Shown here one piece after another: positions 1 through 10,483 of a stretch of 64,000 nucleotides of DNA. The translations under genes and the position numbers were made by a program. The notes beneath the pieces were generated by a model, which saw only the letters and a list, made by a program, of their open reading frames with translations, searched no databases and was not told the origin of the DNA. Position 1 is the first letter of the stretch. The number at the start of each line of letters is the position of its first letter. The stretch comes from Leptobrachium leishanense (Eukaryota > Chordata > Amphibia > Anura > Megophryidae): positions 66,324,637 to 66,388,636 of the forward strand of contig CM019067.1 of assembly GCA_009667805.1 (NCBI GenBank). The letters are read 5' to 3'.

Positions 1-99
1 GCTGTTACAGTAACTGACTGCTGCTCATCACAGCGCTCAGAGTTTCAGTAAAACTAGTAAATAATATTTTTATATATAAGAGGTTAGAACAATATTATT

Positions 100-400
100 T
101 CCCCTCTCTGTATAATGTTTAGAACATCCTCCTGCATTAATTAATACCCCTCTCTGTATAATGTATACAACATCCACCTGCATTAATTAATACCTCTCTC
201 TGTATAATATTTAGAACACCCTCCTGAATTAATTAATGTCCCTCTCTGTATAGAACATCCTCAATTTATACCTTTCTCTGTATAATGTATATAACATCCT
301 CTTGCATTAATACCCCTCTCTGTATAATGTATAGAACATCCTCCTGCATTAATTAATGCCCCTCTCTGTATAGAACGTCCTACTGCATTGGCATGTGGAG
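100..400. repeat. Minisatellite, ~46-bp unit
   Basis: The motif CCCCTCTCTGTATAATGT followed by an AGAACATCCTCCTGCATTAA-like stretch recurs about seven times at intervals of about 46 bp, with some shortened units. No coding signal is present. It is a simple tandem repeat of unknown family. Confidence 0.85.
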
Positions 401-479
401 GGTGCAGAACTTCGGATGTTGCGATGTTGCGCTCTTCATTGCTGGTCTCCTTCACTCATCAATGTAATATCACAAAAAG

Positions 480-636
480 GACTGAAACTAAAATGTAGTG
501 CATTTTATTTTAGTTTCTTTCGTTTTTTGTACTGAGCAGTTTCGTTTCTCTTGAGTCATCCGAAAACTAAATTATCCCAAAATTCGGACTAAATCGTTTT
601 AGTACTAAAACGAATGCACATGTCTAGTGATGCGCT
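480..636 (-). mobile_element. Terminal fragment of a TAGACATGTGC-type hAT-like element
   Basis: Read on the minus strand the piece begins TAGACATGTGCATTCG and continues through low-complexity CGTTTT/AAACGA repeats that fold on themselves. Similar ends occur at 16388, 42838 and 54894. The TAG tip and the foldback subterminal region suggest a hAT-like non-autonomous element. The partner end and target duplication were not found, so the superfamily is inferred. Confidence 0.4.
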
Positions 637-759
637 GGCAAACTATTTCACTAGCGAAGCAGGACAGGTGCCCTGGCGTTCATGAATTTGTTAGCCATTT
701 ACATTTTGTTTGGATTAATAATGTGCATTTCATTATGAATATAATAATCATGTACTCAC

Positions 760-928
760 TCTGCACTTTCTGTTCATGCTCAGACCATGTGTCATATGCA
801 GGGTACACCGCTCTTGTCACATCAGCCCATGCGTTTGCCTTGCTGATCTTGTCCTTATATTGTTGGCTGGCTGTGTCCCACAATTCGGGGTGCTCCCCCA
901 CTTCGGTGATCAGCCTCTCGACGTCCAT
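760..928 (-). CDS. MADF-domain first exon, probably transposon-derived
   Basis: From the ATG at 928-926 the minus strand encodes about 56 residues with the MADF (Myb/SANT-like) layout: an LI..V..HPELWD segment, then a YKDKISKANAWADV segment with the conserved tyrosine and tryptophan, then a terminal helix. A GTGAGT splice donor (759-754) follows immediately, after which the frame turns into low-quality residues, so this looks like a real first exon. MADF/Myb-like proteins are the accessory DNA-binding partners encoded by PIF/Harbinger transposons and also occur as host transcription factors. Upstream on the minus strand lies Harbinger-type terminal sequence (930-1291), which favours a transposon origin. 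No second exon or transposase was found. A host MADF gene exon is the main alternative. Confidence 0.6.
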
Positions 929-929
929 G

Positions 930-1291
930 TCACCTGCAGCGTCCACTCTCCAGTGTCCAGGATACACTCTCCAGCCCCCAGAATATACTCCAGCCACGCC
1001 AGGAAAGTTCTGGAGTCTGGACGTGATGTAGGCCGCAGAACAGGTGCATCTGACGTCTCCACCTCACGTACACAGGCCGCTAGCCGGCCGCAGTGCACTC
1101 TGTGCGGCCGTTCTAGGGGTTGTACTTTCTTGCCGGCCTTGCGTCCGTGGGCCGCGGCCGTTGTGCGTCCGCAGTTCAGTGCAGAAGTACTTCGTGTAAC
1201 GGGCTCCGATGAGCTTTCCGTCATGCTATCACAGACATACTTTTAGGCGCAATCACGGACGTGAACAGTACGCTCGTCTGACCCCAGCCTT
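930..1291. mobile_element. Terminal region of a PIF/Harbinger-type element
   Basis: The right end reads CGCTCGTCTGACCCCAGCC followed by TTA, matching the ends of the MITEs at 14561-14986, 44915-45337 and 56536-56961. Internal blocks (GACGTCTCC...CACGTACAC, then CTCTGTGCGGCCGTTCTA) align with the 56.7-kb copy. The left part runs directly into the MADF exon instead of a second terminus. This may be one end of an autonomous element whose remainder is lost. Confidence 0.6.
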
Positions 1292-1509
1292 ATTGTATAC
1301 TGAATGCTCCGGAAATTTTCAGGACCTCTAGCACCCAGATTTAAAAATTAATAAAAATTACATAACTTTGCATGTTGACAGGGCAGCCATTGAAAATCAT
1401 GGGGCCCCTTACTGAACTTCACGATGCACCCCCCCCCCCCCGTTCACTCCCTCAACCTTTAATAGCTCGCTTTTCTCCCCCCTCCAAAACGAAAAAGGAC
1501 ATAACACAG

Positions 1510-1772
1510 TTCCACAGCCATAAACCTCAGAGTAAAGTGCGATGTGTATGAGCATTTCACAGAGCTCCACAGCAATAACCCTCACAGTAATGTGTGATGT
1601 GTATGAGCGAGCGTATCACAGAGCTGCACAGCAATAATACTCACAGTAATGTACAGTGTGTATGAGCGTATCACAGAGCTTCACTGCATTACAACCCACA
1701 GAAATTTGAGATGTGTATGAGCGCATCACAGAGCACCACAGCAATAAAACTCACAGTAATGTGCGGTGTGTA
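1510..1772. repeat. Minisatellite, 55-59-bp unit
   Basis: About 4.5 diverged copies of a unit containing CACAGAGCTCCACAGCAATAA, CTCACAGTAATGTG and GATGTGTATGAGCG lie head to tail. The GTGTATG landmark recurs at about 1541, 1596, 1655, 1710 and 1765. No coding potential is seen. Confidence 0.8.
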
Positions 1773-1775
1773 TGA

Positions 1776-2030
1776 TGGCCTTTGGGCTTAGCTGGGCCCT
1801 GGGGCTAGCCTAGGCCCTGAGGCTGGTTTCGACTGGGCCCTGAGGCTGGCCAGGAACCAGGGGCTGGCCGGGCATGGTCTGGTGTTGGGCTGGCCTGGTC
1901 TGGGCCTATGGGCTTGGCAGGGGCTGGCCAGGTCTGGTCTGAGGCTGGGCCTATCAACTTCTTTGGGGCTGGCCTGATCTGAAGCTGGCCTGGTTGGGCC
2001 TTTGGCCTGTTCTGGGCCCTGAGGGTAAAG
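1776..2030. repeat. G+C-rich GGGCTGGCC minisatellite
   Basis: Irregular reiterations of GGGCTGGCC(T/A)GG and GGGCCCTGAGGCTGG fill the interval. Units vary in length from about 12 to 35 bp. The purine/pyrimidine skew and G runs stand out against the A+T-rich surroundings. Confidence 0.7.
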
Positions 2031-2220
2031 TAAACCTATCCAGGATAAGCCGCTGAACCCCTGGGTGGAGATAGGAGGAGATAAAGAAGGCTGCAGTCTA
2101 TGGCCTGTGATGAGAAATCTATATCTAGCTACGGGGGATTAGCAGGCTTTACAGGCTTTTCTTCTTTCATTTTCTCCTAACTCCACCCGAGGTTCAGTGG
2201 TTTATCCTGGGTCAGTTTAC
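2030..2220. mobile_element. Small inverted-repeat MITE
   Basis: Arms of about 40 bp are inverted: GTAAACCTATCCAGGATAA...GGGTGGAG at 2030-2070 and CTCCACCC...TTATCCTGGGTCAGTTTAC at 2181-2220. The middle of about 110 bp is non-coding. The superfamily is unresolved because no clear target duplication was found. Confidence 0.6.
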
Positions 2221-2665
2221 ATTCGGGAGTGCTATGCTAGCAGGCAGCCATTGTCCCTGATTGACTTTATTACAGAGGTTTATTTTTTTAAAAACATTCT
2301 GAATATCACTCCTTGTACTGCACTACTGATTGGGTTGAATTTAACCATTTCTTTTTACTTGAGAATATATACATTTAATTTTCCTCCTACTTAGGCTTTG
2401 AAGTTTTAGATATATTTTAATGGTATTTTCTTCCCTAGGTGTTTTTTGAGCATTGTTTTTTAACATATCTGTGTTATTTGTTTGTGTTTGGTTATTGTGG
2501 CTAGGGATGAGCCGAACACCCCCGTGTTCGGTTCGCATTCGAACTCGAACAATTTCAAAAGTTCGAGTTCGAACACAAACCAAACTCAATGCAAGTCAAT
2601 GGGACTCAAAAGTTAGATTTTTAGAGTGCCCTCCAAGAGGGCATATATGCAAGATATTTATAAAA

Positions 2666-5068
2666 CATATGTAGCGCTGTTTAAAACTTTGTAGCTGTAT
2701 TGCTCGGGTTTGGCCACCAGAGGGAGACAAGCGCAATGTAAACTATACTGGACACAATGGGACTACGTTTTCCAGCATGCTTTGGGGCAGAGACAGGAAG
2801 TGGGTGGGGAAGGAGGAAAGGACATCCGCAGCCTCGTCGAAGGAGAGCCAGTGTGAGCCGAGCGGTGAACAGAGTAAGATGCACGTGAGACTGTGAGAGA
2901 TTGTTACCAGGCTGGAGGGCAGGCGCTGCCTTGCCGACGCTGGGGATCAATATAGTGACTTGCCAGAGACCTAGCAATCCACCGCTGAGAGGTTTTGCAC
3001 AGACACAGAGTTCCAGATTGGATCCCGAGTAAGGAGACCGCGATGATCCACTGGGAGTGCAGGCGGTAGGCCGTAGATCTTGTTGTAGAAGACGGACAAG
3101 CAGGAGAAGCGGATCCGGTGGCACAGGGTCCCTGTATAATCCAGCGGAGAGACGTCCTTGATCGGGCAGCGGAACAGATTGTCTGGCGGATGGGTGAGAG
3201 GCCTTCCAGGCCACAGTCAAAGTTTAACGAAGCACGCTGCAGTATTGCTTAAATCTACAGGGCCCCAACGTGACTAGTCGAAGATTTATTAAATCCATTC
3301 ACTGGCCAGTCGAATATAGTACCCGGGTACCTGAGCTCACACACACACACTTTTTGGGACATAACCTGCACGGGATTTACAATCCAGAGACGAAGGGGTT
3401 AAACTTTTCTTTTACCGCTACGCGTTTCTCGCATTACGAAATCCTGCTTTCTATATACCGTGCTTACATTATATATGCCGCTTTATTGAGACCAGTAAAG
3501 TATATAATTTATAAAATCCACAACAGTGCTGGTGTATATTTATTCCCTAGTGCAGAGAGACTAACCCGAGGTTAAATTCAGCGGCTCCTCCGGGAGTGAG
3601 CGCTACACATATATCTATCCATAAAAGTGGTGACAGTACTTTGGTATCCAACTACCGACCGATATCGTTGCTCCCTGTAATGTCAAAAATTTTGGAAAAA
3701 TGCGTCTGCACACGATTACGTGATTATTATCAATATTGGAACTACTTAACCCCAGATCAATCCGGCTTTCGTACAAATCACTCGGTAGACCATGGCATCT
3801 TGTTAGAAAAACGTAAAAATTCTGGCATTGGTGTTAGCACGCTAACCTGGTTTCAATCATATGTATCCGACCGATCACAATATGTGTCAATTTCTGGCAG
3901 CTCCTCCCTCCCCCTCCCTGTCACTTGCGGTGTTCCCCAAGGCTCAATACTAGGCCCCCTGCTATTCACAATATTCATAAATGATCTGCCCAACGTCTGC
4001 AAAGCCTCAACTGTACACATGTACGCAGACGACACCGTAATCTATACCAGCAAACCAAGTCTCCCGCAGCTGGAGGCCGTGCTGCAAGAACAATTCACAG
4101 AGGTAGAAAAGTGGATCAAACAACAACAAACTTTTTTTAAATAATGACAAAACTGTAACGATGCTCTTTGGAACAAAACCTAAACTACACAAATTGCAAA
4201 ATCCCCACTTATGTGTTGGGACAAAATCAAATAGCGCGCTGACCACAGTCACTTCTCTCAAATATCTAGTTATGTGGTTGGACCCTAATCTATCCTTTGG
4301 CCCCCACATCGAAAAACTGACATCTAAGCTTTACCCCAAACTAGGTGCCCTGTACAGAAACAAATCCTGCCTGAGCCCCACGGTAAGAAAGCAGATTGTA
4401 CAACAAATGCTTATGCCGGCTATTGAATACGGAGATGTAGTGTATGTAGCCGCCCCGCAAACGCACCTTCATAAACTTACTACATTGTATAACTCATTCT
4501 GCCGCTTTGCATTACAATGTAACTACATGACCCACCATTGTGACATGTTAAAAGAGCTAAACTGGCCATCGCTGGAGTCTAAATGCACCCTTCACCTTTC
4601 CAGCCTGGTGTTTAAGAGCTTTTCTGGGAAGCTGCCACCCTATCTGAATAGACTGCTTCCCCCAGCAGCTCCCTCATCCTATAACCTCTGATCCAGGACC
4701 AGCACCTTACTTGCAATACCACAATACAAAAGACAGTGGCTCGGTCCTCATTTTCCTACAGAGCACCGCAGTTATGGAATAACCTCCCAGACACGATCAA
4801 ATCTTCCCCCAGTCTTAAGTCACTCAAGAGCTCCTTACTAACATACCTCAATACAGAATGTGCCTGTAAACATGTAACATAATGACTATTTCCTACATAT
4901 TTATTTTCTGTTAATCTGTATATTTGTGTTTTTAATATCTTGCATTTATTACTTTGAAGTGTTACAGTTGTTACAGAAATACAATGTTCTTGAACCCAGG
5001 ACATACTTGAAAACAAGAGAAATCTCAATGTATCCTTCCTGGTAAAATCCTTTATAAATAAATATACA
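2666..5068 (+). mobile_element. Internally deleted non-LTR retrotransposon (CR1/L2-group LINE)
   Basis: A G+C-rich 5' part (2680-3230, resembling an untranslated promoter region), a spacer, a reverse-transcriptase region (from about 3600) and a 3' tail rich in TATAAATAAATATA are inserted in hAT copy A, whose sequence ...AGATATTT / AAAAGGTGTATGGGGG... continues on both sides. Endonuclease and ORF1 are absent although the 5' and 3' ends both seem present, so the copy has an internal deletion. The 3' end CTCAATGTATCCTTCCTGG is a LINE tail of the Jockey/CR1-L2 group; finer assignment is not possible by eye. Confidence 0.75.
3596..4880 (+). pseudogene. LINE reverse transcriptase (degenerate)
   Basis: The first open stretch (3596-4141) covers the middle of a non-LTR reverse transcriptase: SNYRPISLLPVMSKILEK (motif 1), DQSGFR, GVPQGSILGPLLF and the catalytic YADD (tyrosine codon at 4022). 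A stop at about 4142 and a frame change lead to a second open stretch (4161-4691) with the post-RT thumb region, including LKYLVMWLDPNLSF and IEYGDVVY. A third frame carries the extreme C-terminus to about 4880. The N-terminal endonuclease is missing. The copy cannot encode an active enzyme. Confidence 0.85.
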
Positions 5069-5148
5069 TAAAAGGTGTATGGGGGTCCGGGTAGTGCCCT
5101 GGGGGACAGGAAACAAGGACAAAAAGTTAAAAAAAAAGAAATTTTTAA

Positions 5149-6383
5149 CCCTTTCGCTGCTGAGGCTTTTCCCGCCCCTGTGCTGAGGTCATTTTTACCT
5201 GTTTTGCGCATCATGTTTAAACGTGTTTTGAAGGCTTATTTTAGTATATGACCCAGACATATTATATATCGTTCTTTCCGTCAGACTCGGTAGATTCATA
5301 ATATGTCATTATTATATGTATACGTTATGTCATGTCTGTATATTATAACAAAAAATGCAATAAAATATGTATTTTCAATAATTTACAACGTGTAAAGTGT
5401 TTTTTTCCACATTTTAACATGCGAGCAATTGCGGTTATATTTTGTATGGGGTGCGCTTGTTAAAAAAATTAGAGATGGGGTCTCGTTACATTTTTTTTTG
5501 GGGAAAATGACACTATTTTTAACAAACGCACCGCATACAAAAATCGTTAGTGCAGCATCATTGTTCACATTATAATTGAAATGGGAACAATATTGCTGCA
5601 TTAACAAACCAAAAAAAAAAAAAAGTGTTTTTTTTTTTTTTTTAATTTTGTTTTTTAATTTTTTTTTATTTTTTTTATTTTTCATTTTCTTTTTTTTTTT
5701 ACAAAATTTTTCACTTTCATGTTTGGTATCGTTGGAACGGCCATGCTCTGGCCGATCCAACCATACCAAAATTTAACCCCTAACTGCCACGGATCGGGAG
5801 ATAGGGAGTTCATTGGAACTCCTATCTCCACCGTTGGTGGCAGTCAAGGGTTAAGTCCAGGACTGGCGTCATCGTGCTACGCACGATGACGCCAGTCCTC
5901 AGGGGGAGTTCCCGGAGGCTTGGCCGACATCCAAGATGTCGGCCAGCTCCGGGAAAGGATCGCGAACCGGCGCTTTTCAGCGCCAATTCGCGATCCAGCT
6001 CCCCAGGGGTTAATGCCAGGCATCATTTGGAAGGGCAGGCTGTGCCCTTCAAAATGATGCCTGGGTTAACCCCGCAGAGCCGCCAATCGGGAGGGAGAGA
6101 GGTCCGAAGGACCTCCCCCCCTCCCTTTCAGGCGCCTCCTCCGCACATGCGGGGGGGGCGCCTGAATTAGGTGTCATCGCGCCCCCGCGATGACACCTAA
6201 TTCTGGCGGCTGCTGTCCGGATGCCGGGCTGACATCCAGGATGTCAGCCCGCACCGGAGGGGCCAGCGATCGGCCGGAACCCGGCCGAACGCTGACCCCA
6301 ATGGGAGGACGCGCTCAGCGCGTCCTCAGCACACCAGCGGGAATGCTGAGGACGCGCTGAGCGCGTCCTCAGCAGCGAAGTGG
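5149..6383. mobile_element. TTAA-flanked hairpin-train element, copy 1 (piggyBac-type, inferred)
   Basis: It is flanked by TTAA at 5145-5148 and 6384-6387, with terminal repeats CCCTTTCGCTGCTGAGG and CCTCAGCAGCGAAGTGG. hAT copy A resumes on both sides (TTTTTAAAGGAACAGTGAG). A TTAA target is characteristic of piggyBac, but no transposase is present. The left 600 bp is A+T-rich. The right 600 bp consists of successive perfect or near-perfect hairpins, for example 5859-5877/5881-5899 (19-bp arms, 3-base loop), 5957-5996, 6002-6074, 6165-6202, 6226-6249, 6305-6327 and 6345-6373. The copy at 40275-41487 is almost identical. Confidence 0.85.
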
Positions 6384-6387
6384 TTAA

Positions 6388-6603
6388 AGGAACAGTGAGT
6401 TTTCCATAAAATAAGGGTTAAAAATAAAAACGAAAAATTCCTTTAAATATCGTGCCTAGGAGGTCCCCATAACCTGCCCGTGAAGTGGCGGATTTGTAGG
6501 ATGTATAGAAATATCGCCATCAGAGACCCACACACGACACCTAGCCACCCTTAAGGGGTTAAAATGCACAGGGACTGGCTACTATCCTGTTAGATGAGGG
6601 AAT
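6388..6603. other. hAT copy A sequence plus unassigned junction
   Basis: Bases 6388-6512 are hAT-family subterminal sequence (ATATCGTGCCTAGGAGGTCC and GGCGGATTTGTAGG), also seen at 36345-36465 and 46960-47080. From about 6513 the sequence departs from that consensus and contains CCCTTAAGGGGTTAA, which may be the edge of another TTAA-type element into which the provirus inserted. Confidence 0.5.
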
Positions 6604-6608
6604 GTATT

Positions 6609-7222
6609 TGAAGGAAAAGGAATCCTCAGACCACCATCTGCTGACCTATAAGAAGGACCCTATAAGTAGTTAAATAACACCCCATGAATTATAATATTAA
6701 TAGATAAATTAAGGTTTAAATATAAGAAATAGTTTTAAGATAAGTTGATAATCAGCAGTATTATAGGATTAAGTTTCACTTCCCAATATGTTTGTAAATG
6801 TCTCTGGAATGAAGAAATGTTGATGTCTCAAGAAATGCTGATGGCTAGCATGTCTCAAGAGATAGCATGTCTCAAGAGATAGCATGTCTCAAGAGATAGC
6901 ATGTCTCAAGAAATCACATGCCGAGGCCACGGGACTGTCCAGAAATGTGTCACCAGACCTGTATTGAAACTGGCCAATGAACTATGTTATGTTTTGAAAT
7001 GTTAACTAATGAAATAAAGAGCCAACGCCTTGACACAGGGTATAAATAAGTGTCAAAGGACCGTTGGAAGGCAGAGAGAGATGCCAGACTAAAACATGCC
7101 TCGTGTGTTTTCTTAACGGATTTCTCTCTCTCCCTGCGCAGAAGGAGAGTTAACTCAAGGTGTGCCTAAGACAGGGTCTTAGGGGTTAAAGGACGGACAA
7201 TTGGAGACCATTATTCTCTTCA
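6609..7222 (+). repeat. ERV 5' LTR
   Basis: This 614-bp repeat begins TGAAGGAAAAGG and ends ATTCTCTTCA. U3 holds four copies of a 17-bp unit (AGCATGTCTCAAGAGAT-like, about 6848-6917) that look like enhancer repeats. A CCAAT box lies at about 6973, AATAAA at 7013-7018 and a TATAAATA box at 7041-7048. The polyadenylation-type hexamer lies upstream of the TATA box, an uncommon arrangement. Confidence 0.95.
7041..7048 (+). promoter_or_regulatory. ERV LTR TATA box
   Basis: TATAAATA stands about 65 bp downstream of CCAAT, consistent with an RNA polymerase II promoter in the LTR. The same octamer is at 13518-13525 in the 3' LTR. The transcription start is not determined. Confidence 0.7.
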
Positions 7223-8287
7223 ATCTGGAGGCACTGCCGACATGAACGGTCACCCCTCGTCCTGGTGAGTATATTGTCTTGTCTGGACGAGGGCAATGAC
7301 AACGTTTATCTCGAACTAAAGTTAGTTGTCCATGTCCTATAGTGTATCAGGGATACAAATTAAAAGAAAACGTTGCCAGGGGCCGTTTATTTAAAGATGG
7401 AGTAGGTCAGGGACCACACTCAATAGAAGGGACATTATATGTCCAATTGATCACACCTTGCGTTAACCCTCATAAAATGTATAGAGTATAAGAATAATAG
7501 AGTATAAGAATAATAGAGTATAAGAATAATAGAGTATAAGAATATTAGAGTATAAGAATATTAGAGTGTTAAGATTCACTGTTGTAAGGTAAGACAGACG
7601 TCCATCAGTTGTGATAATAGAGTTATAAGTTAAAATAACGAACAATCCGCAAGGTGAGGCGGAAAAGTCGTTATGTATATGTATATATATATATGTATAT
7701 ATTGTTAAAGTATATATTATTAGAGTGATAAGTTAATTGGGTGGCAGGAAAATCTGTAAAGTATGCAGACTTTTGCCCCTTTGTATACTGATGGTATTGT
7801 GTATATATATATGTATATATAAGAGCTGACTGGTTGGACATTGTTTGCTGTGAGGTGCATGTTGTATTAAGCAGAGGTGTTTGTTGGCCATTTGTGTGTT
7901 AGTTGCTGACTGATGGGGTGGATGATGTTGGTCATGTATGCAGTTACTAACCGGAGATATATATATTGTGAAGCTAGTTTTTATATACTATTGGATTGTG
8001 GTTTATAAATTTTTGTTTATGATATGAAGGAATTATATAACTACAAAATAAAAAGTAAAAGATTAGAAGTTTGATTCTCGAGATTAGGGGAGGATTCACT
8101 AAATAAGTTTTTATTACTTATCCTTAAATTAGCTCATTTTTTGTTGATCCATGTAGCATAGAGATATATATATATATATATATAGTAAGAATTTAAGTTG
8201 TTTTTCTTTTCGAGCACTGTGAAGAGCCTCTTTTTTTTCTTTCTTTCTCTATTTTACCTGCCTGATTATTCAATTGTACAACTAACC
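7223..8287 (+). other. ERV untranslated leader with short tandem repeats
   Basis: A non-coding stretch of about 1 kb separates the LTR from gag. It contains about six tandem copies of a 15-bp unit AGAGTATAAGAATAA (7487-7573) and TATATA runs at 7675-7700 and 8165-8185. No open frame of note is present. Packaging signals would be expected here but cannot be pointed to. Confidence 0.6.
7226..7243 (+). promoter_or_regulatory. Putative ERV primer-binding site
   Basis: Three bases after the LTR end the sequence starts TGGAGGCACTGCCGACAT. TGG pairs with a tRNA CCA end, as in retroviral primer-binding sites. I cannot match the remaining bases to a particular tRNA with confidence. Confidence 0.5.
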
Positions 8288-8930
8288 ATGGGTATTCAAA
8301 GTAGCAAGGTTAAAGAATATCCCTTACCGAAAATAGGAGAGTTTTGTAAAGATTATGTAGTACGAGTAGGGGGCACAGATTGCTATTTAATTAACCCATG
8401 GATAGATAATCTAGCGGGATGGACAGAAGCAGTGGGAGTTGTGATCCTTTCCTCAGACAGGGAGACCACAGCCCATTCTATATGGATATAGTGAAAGGAT
8501 TATGTCTCGACGACACCGAGGCATGGCCCTATTATCAGGGAGACCCTCAGTGGGACATGCAGTATATGAAATTGGGGAGGGGGGGACAATGATTAATGGT
8601 GAAACAATGTAGAAGAGGGACCCCATTGTCCTCTGACAGCGCCAGACTGCATAAAATAGAACAGAGTATACCACGGAATAAACAAGAAATACCCCGTGCC
8701 AGCTGGGAACCACGACCCCCTCCGTCTTATAGACAATCCATATATCCGTCCCTTTACTGAGACAGAGGTCTTGGGTGCGGTGGGGGCAATGGAGGATTTG
8801 AACCCTTCGGCCCCATCCACATCCAAAGACGGGAAAAAAAAAAAAAAGCAGAAGAATATATACTGCCTTTCGTTATTATGGCCACTCGTATATAACAAAG
8901 GATCGCCATTAATAAGCCCTAAGATATGAG
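8288..8930 (+). pseudogene. gag: ERV gag remnant (matrix N-terminus)
   Basis: The ATG at 8288 starts Met-Gly-Ile-Gln-Ser-Ser, a myristoylation-type N-terminus typical of retroviral matrix, followed by about 60 matrix-like residues before a stop at 8489-8491. Later pieces (about 8600-8930, partly in another frame) are proline- and charge-rich and end in a 14-A run at about 8825-8838. Capsid, nucleocapsid and protease cannot be recognised before reverse transcriptase begins at about 9050, so most of gag and the protease are deleted. The copy cannot make Gag particles. Confidence 0.75.
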
Positions 8931-9053
8931 AATAACACCAACAAAACCCATTTTCCATTTATGACCGTGGGGAATAAGTTACTTAGAAATAGAAGATATT
9001 AATAGAATTTTTAAACATTGTCAAAAAAAGAGAAAGAGGACGGACTATGTCCT

Positions 9054-10483
9054 ATGATTGACCAGTTTCTACAGGATGGTATCCTGGAACCTGTAGTCTT
9101 CCCCTTCAGTACCCCAATTAACCCGTGAACAAAGCTGACGGGACTGTCAGGTTCGTTCAAGACTTGCGCGCAGTTAATTCCCTAGTGATTCTAATTGCGC
9201 CAATTGTCCCAGATGTCACGTCACTTCTGTCATCAATATCAGCGACACATACACATTTTTCTGTAATTGACCTGAAGAATGCATTTTTTAGCATCCCTGT
9301 ACATCCGGAAACGGCATTGCTGTTCGCATTCACATTTGAAGGCACCCAATTTACATGGAAAAGGTTATCTCAGGGGTACATTGATGCCCCGGTGGTCTAC
9401 AGTATTGTACTGCAGGCCACTCTGAAATTCTGGCACCCCAGCCATGGTTCTGTCCTGCTGCAATACGTGGATGATCTCCTCGTATGCAGTCCATCAGAGG
9501 AGGCCTGCCGGGAGGATGGTAAATCACTTCCTCGTTGGTTACAGGAATGTAGGCACAAGGTCTCCCTTAAAAAAAAAAAAAAAAAAAAAATGCAGTGGTG
9601 TCAAATGCAAGTTGAATATTTAGGGTTTGTTCTCAGACAGGGGGAACGGAGCATCAGTCAGAAGAGAGTCCAGTCTGTCACGGGCCTGGTCAACCCGAAA
9701 ACTAAGAAGGACATGCTGTCATTCTTAGGCATGATAAACTATTGCAGACAGTGGATCCCTGACTGCTCCTACTACGATAACATTCTGAGACAAGCCACCC
9801 TGTTGGGTCAATCCAATATGATAACATGGTCTAATGAAATGTTAAATGCTTTTAAGGTTCTCAGGAATGCAATGATGACAAGCCCCGTGCTAGGCCTCCC
9901 TGATTATGTACTTTCATTTCATCTGTTTGCAAGGGACAATTGTAAAACCATGGCCGCGGTACTGACGCAAGAACATGGGGGCCGGTTGCGCCCCATAGCA
10001 TTTTTTTCAAAGATTCTGCCAGTAACGGTACAAGGGATGCCGGCCTGTTTGCGTGCCCTGGCAGCATGTGCAATGGCCGTTAGTATGGCAAGCCAATACA
10101 CATTAGGGTACGAACCTCACCTACACACAACCCATGATGTTTTATTTTTACTTAAGGGCATACATACACGGCACATGTCACAGCGCTTTAGTGGATATGA
10201 AGTCACACTGCTAAGCAACCCTGCACTGCACATAGCATACAGTTCAAGTGTCTCTGGTCCAGCACCAATCCTAAACGCTTTACTGGAAACGCTTTACTGG
10301 GTCTTAAGAATCCCTCAGATACCATCCCACTCGAACATGACTGTGCTCTCTCCATTGCGTCTGAAACTGCACCCCGCCTTGATCTCATGTCAACACCTGT
10401 TCCGGACGCAGATGTCGTCTTTGTTGACGGCTCCTGTACCCGCTCCAATGACAACACTTATCATGCAGGCTCTATGCGGGTAG
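9054..10483 (+). pseudogene. pol: ERV pol: reverse transcriptase (frameshifted)
   Basis: A short N-terminal piece (9054-9126) ends in a stop. The domain continues in another frame at 9125-10483, with the VIDLKNAFF catalytic segment, LSQG, and the YVDD active-site motif (codons 9464-9475), then the connection domain. A run of about 20 A at about 9570-9590 encodes a lysine tract inside the domain and is likely a slippage expansion. The C-terminal part of this frame (after about 10380) is out of register with RNase H. The two acidic residues of YVDD are intact, but the enzyme is broken by the frame changes. Confidence 0.88.

Noticed and set aside
1425..1442. C run and nearby CATGGGGCCCC as a recognised element
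   Set aside because: Too short, and without a partner end or target duplication.
5383..5776. Lys- and Phe-rich open frames on both strands
   Set aside because: They arise from poly-A/poly-T tracts in the left half of the TTAA element.
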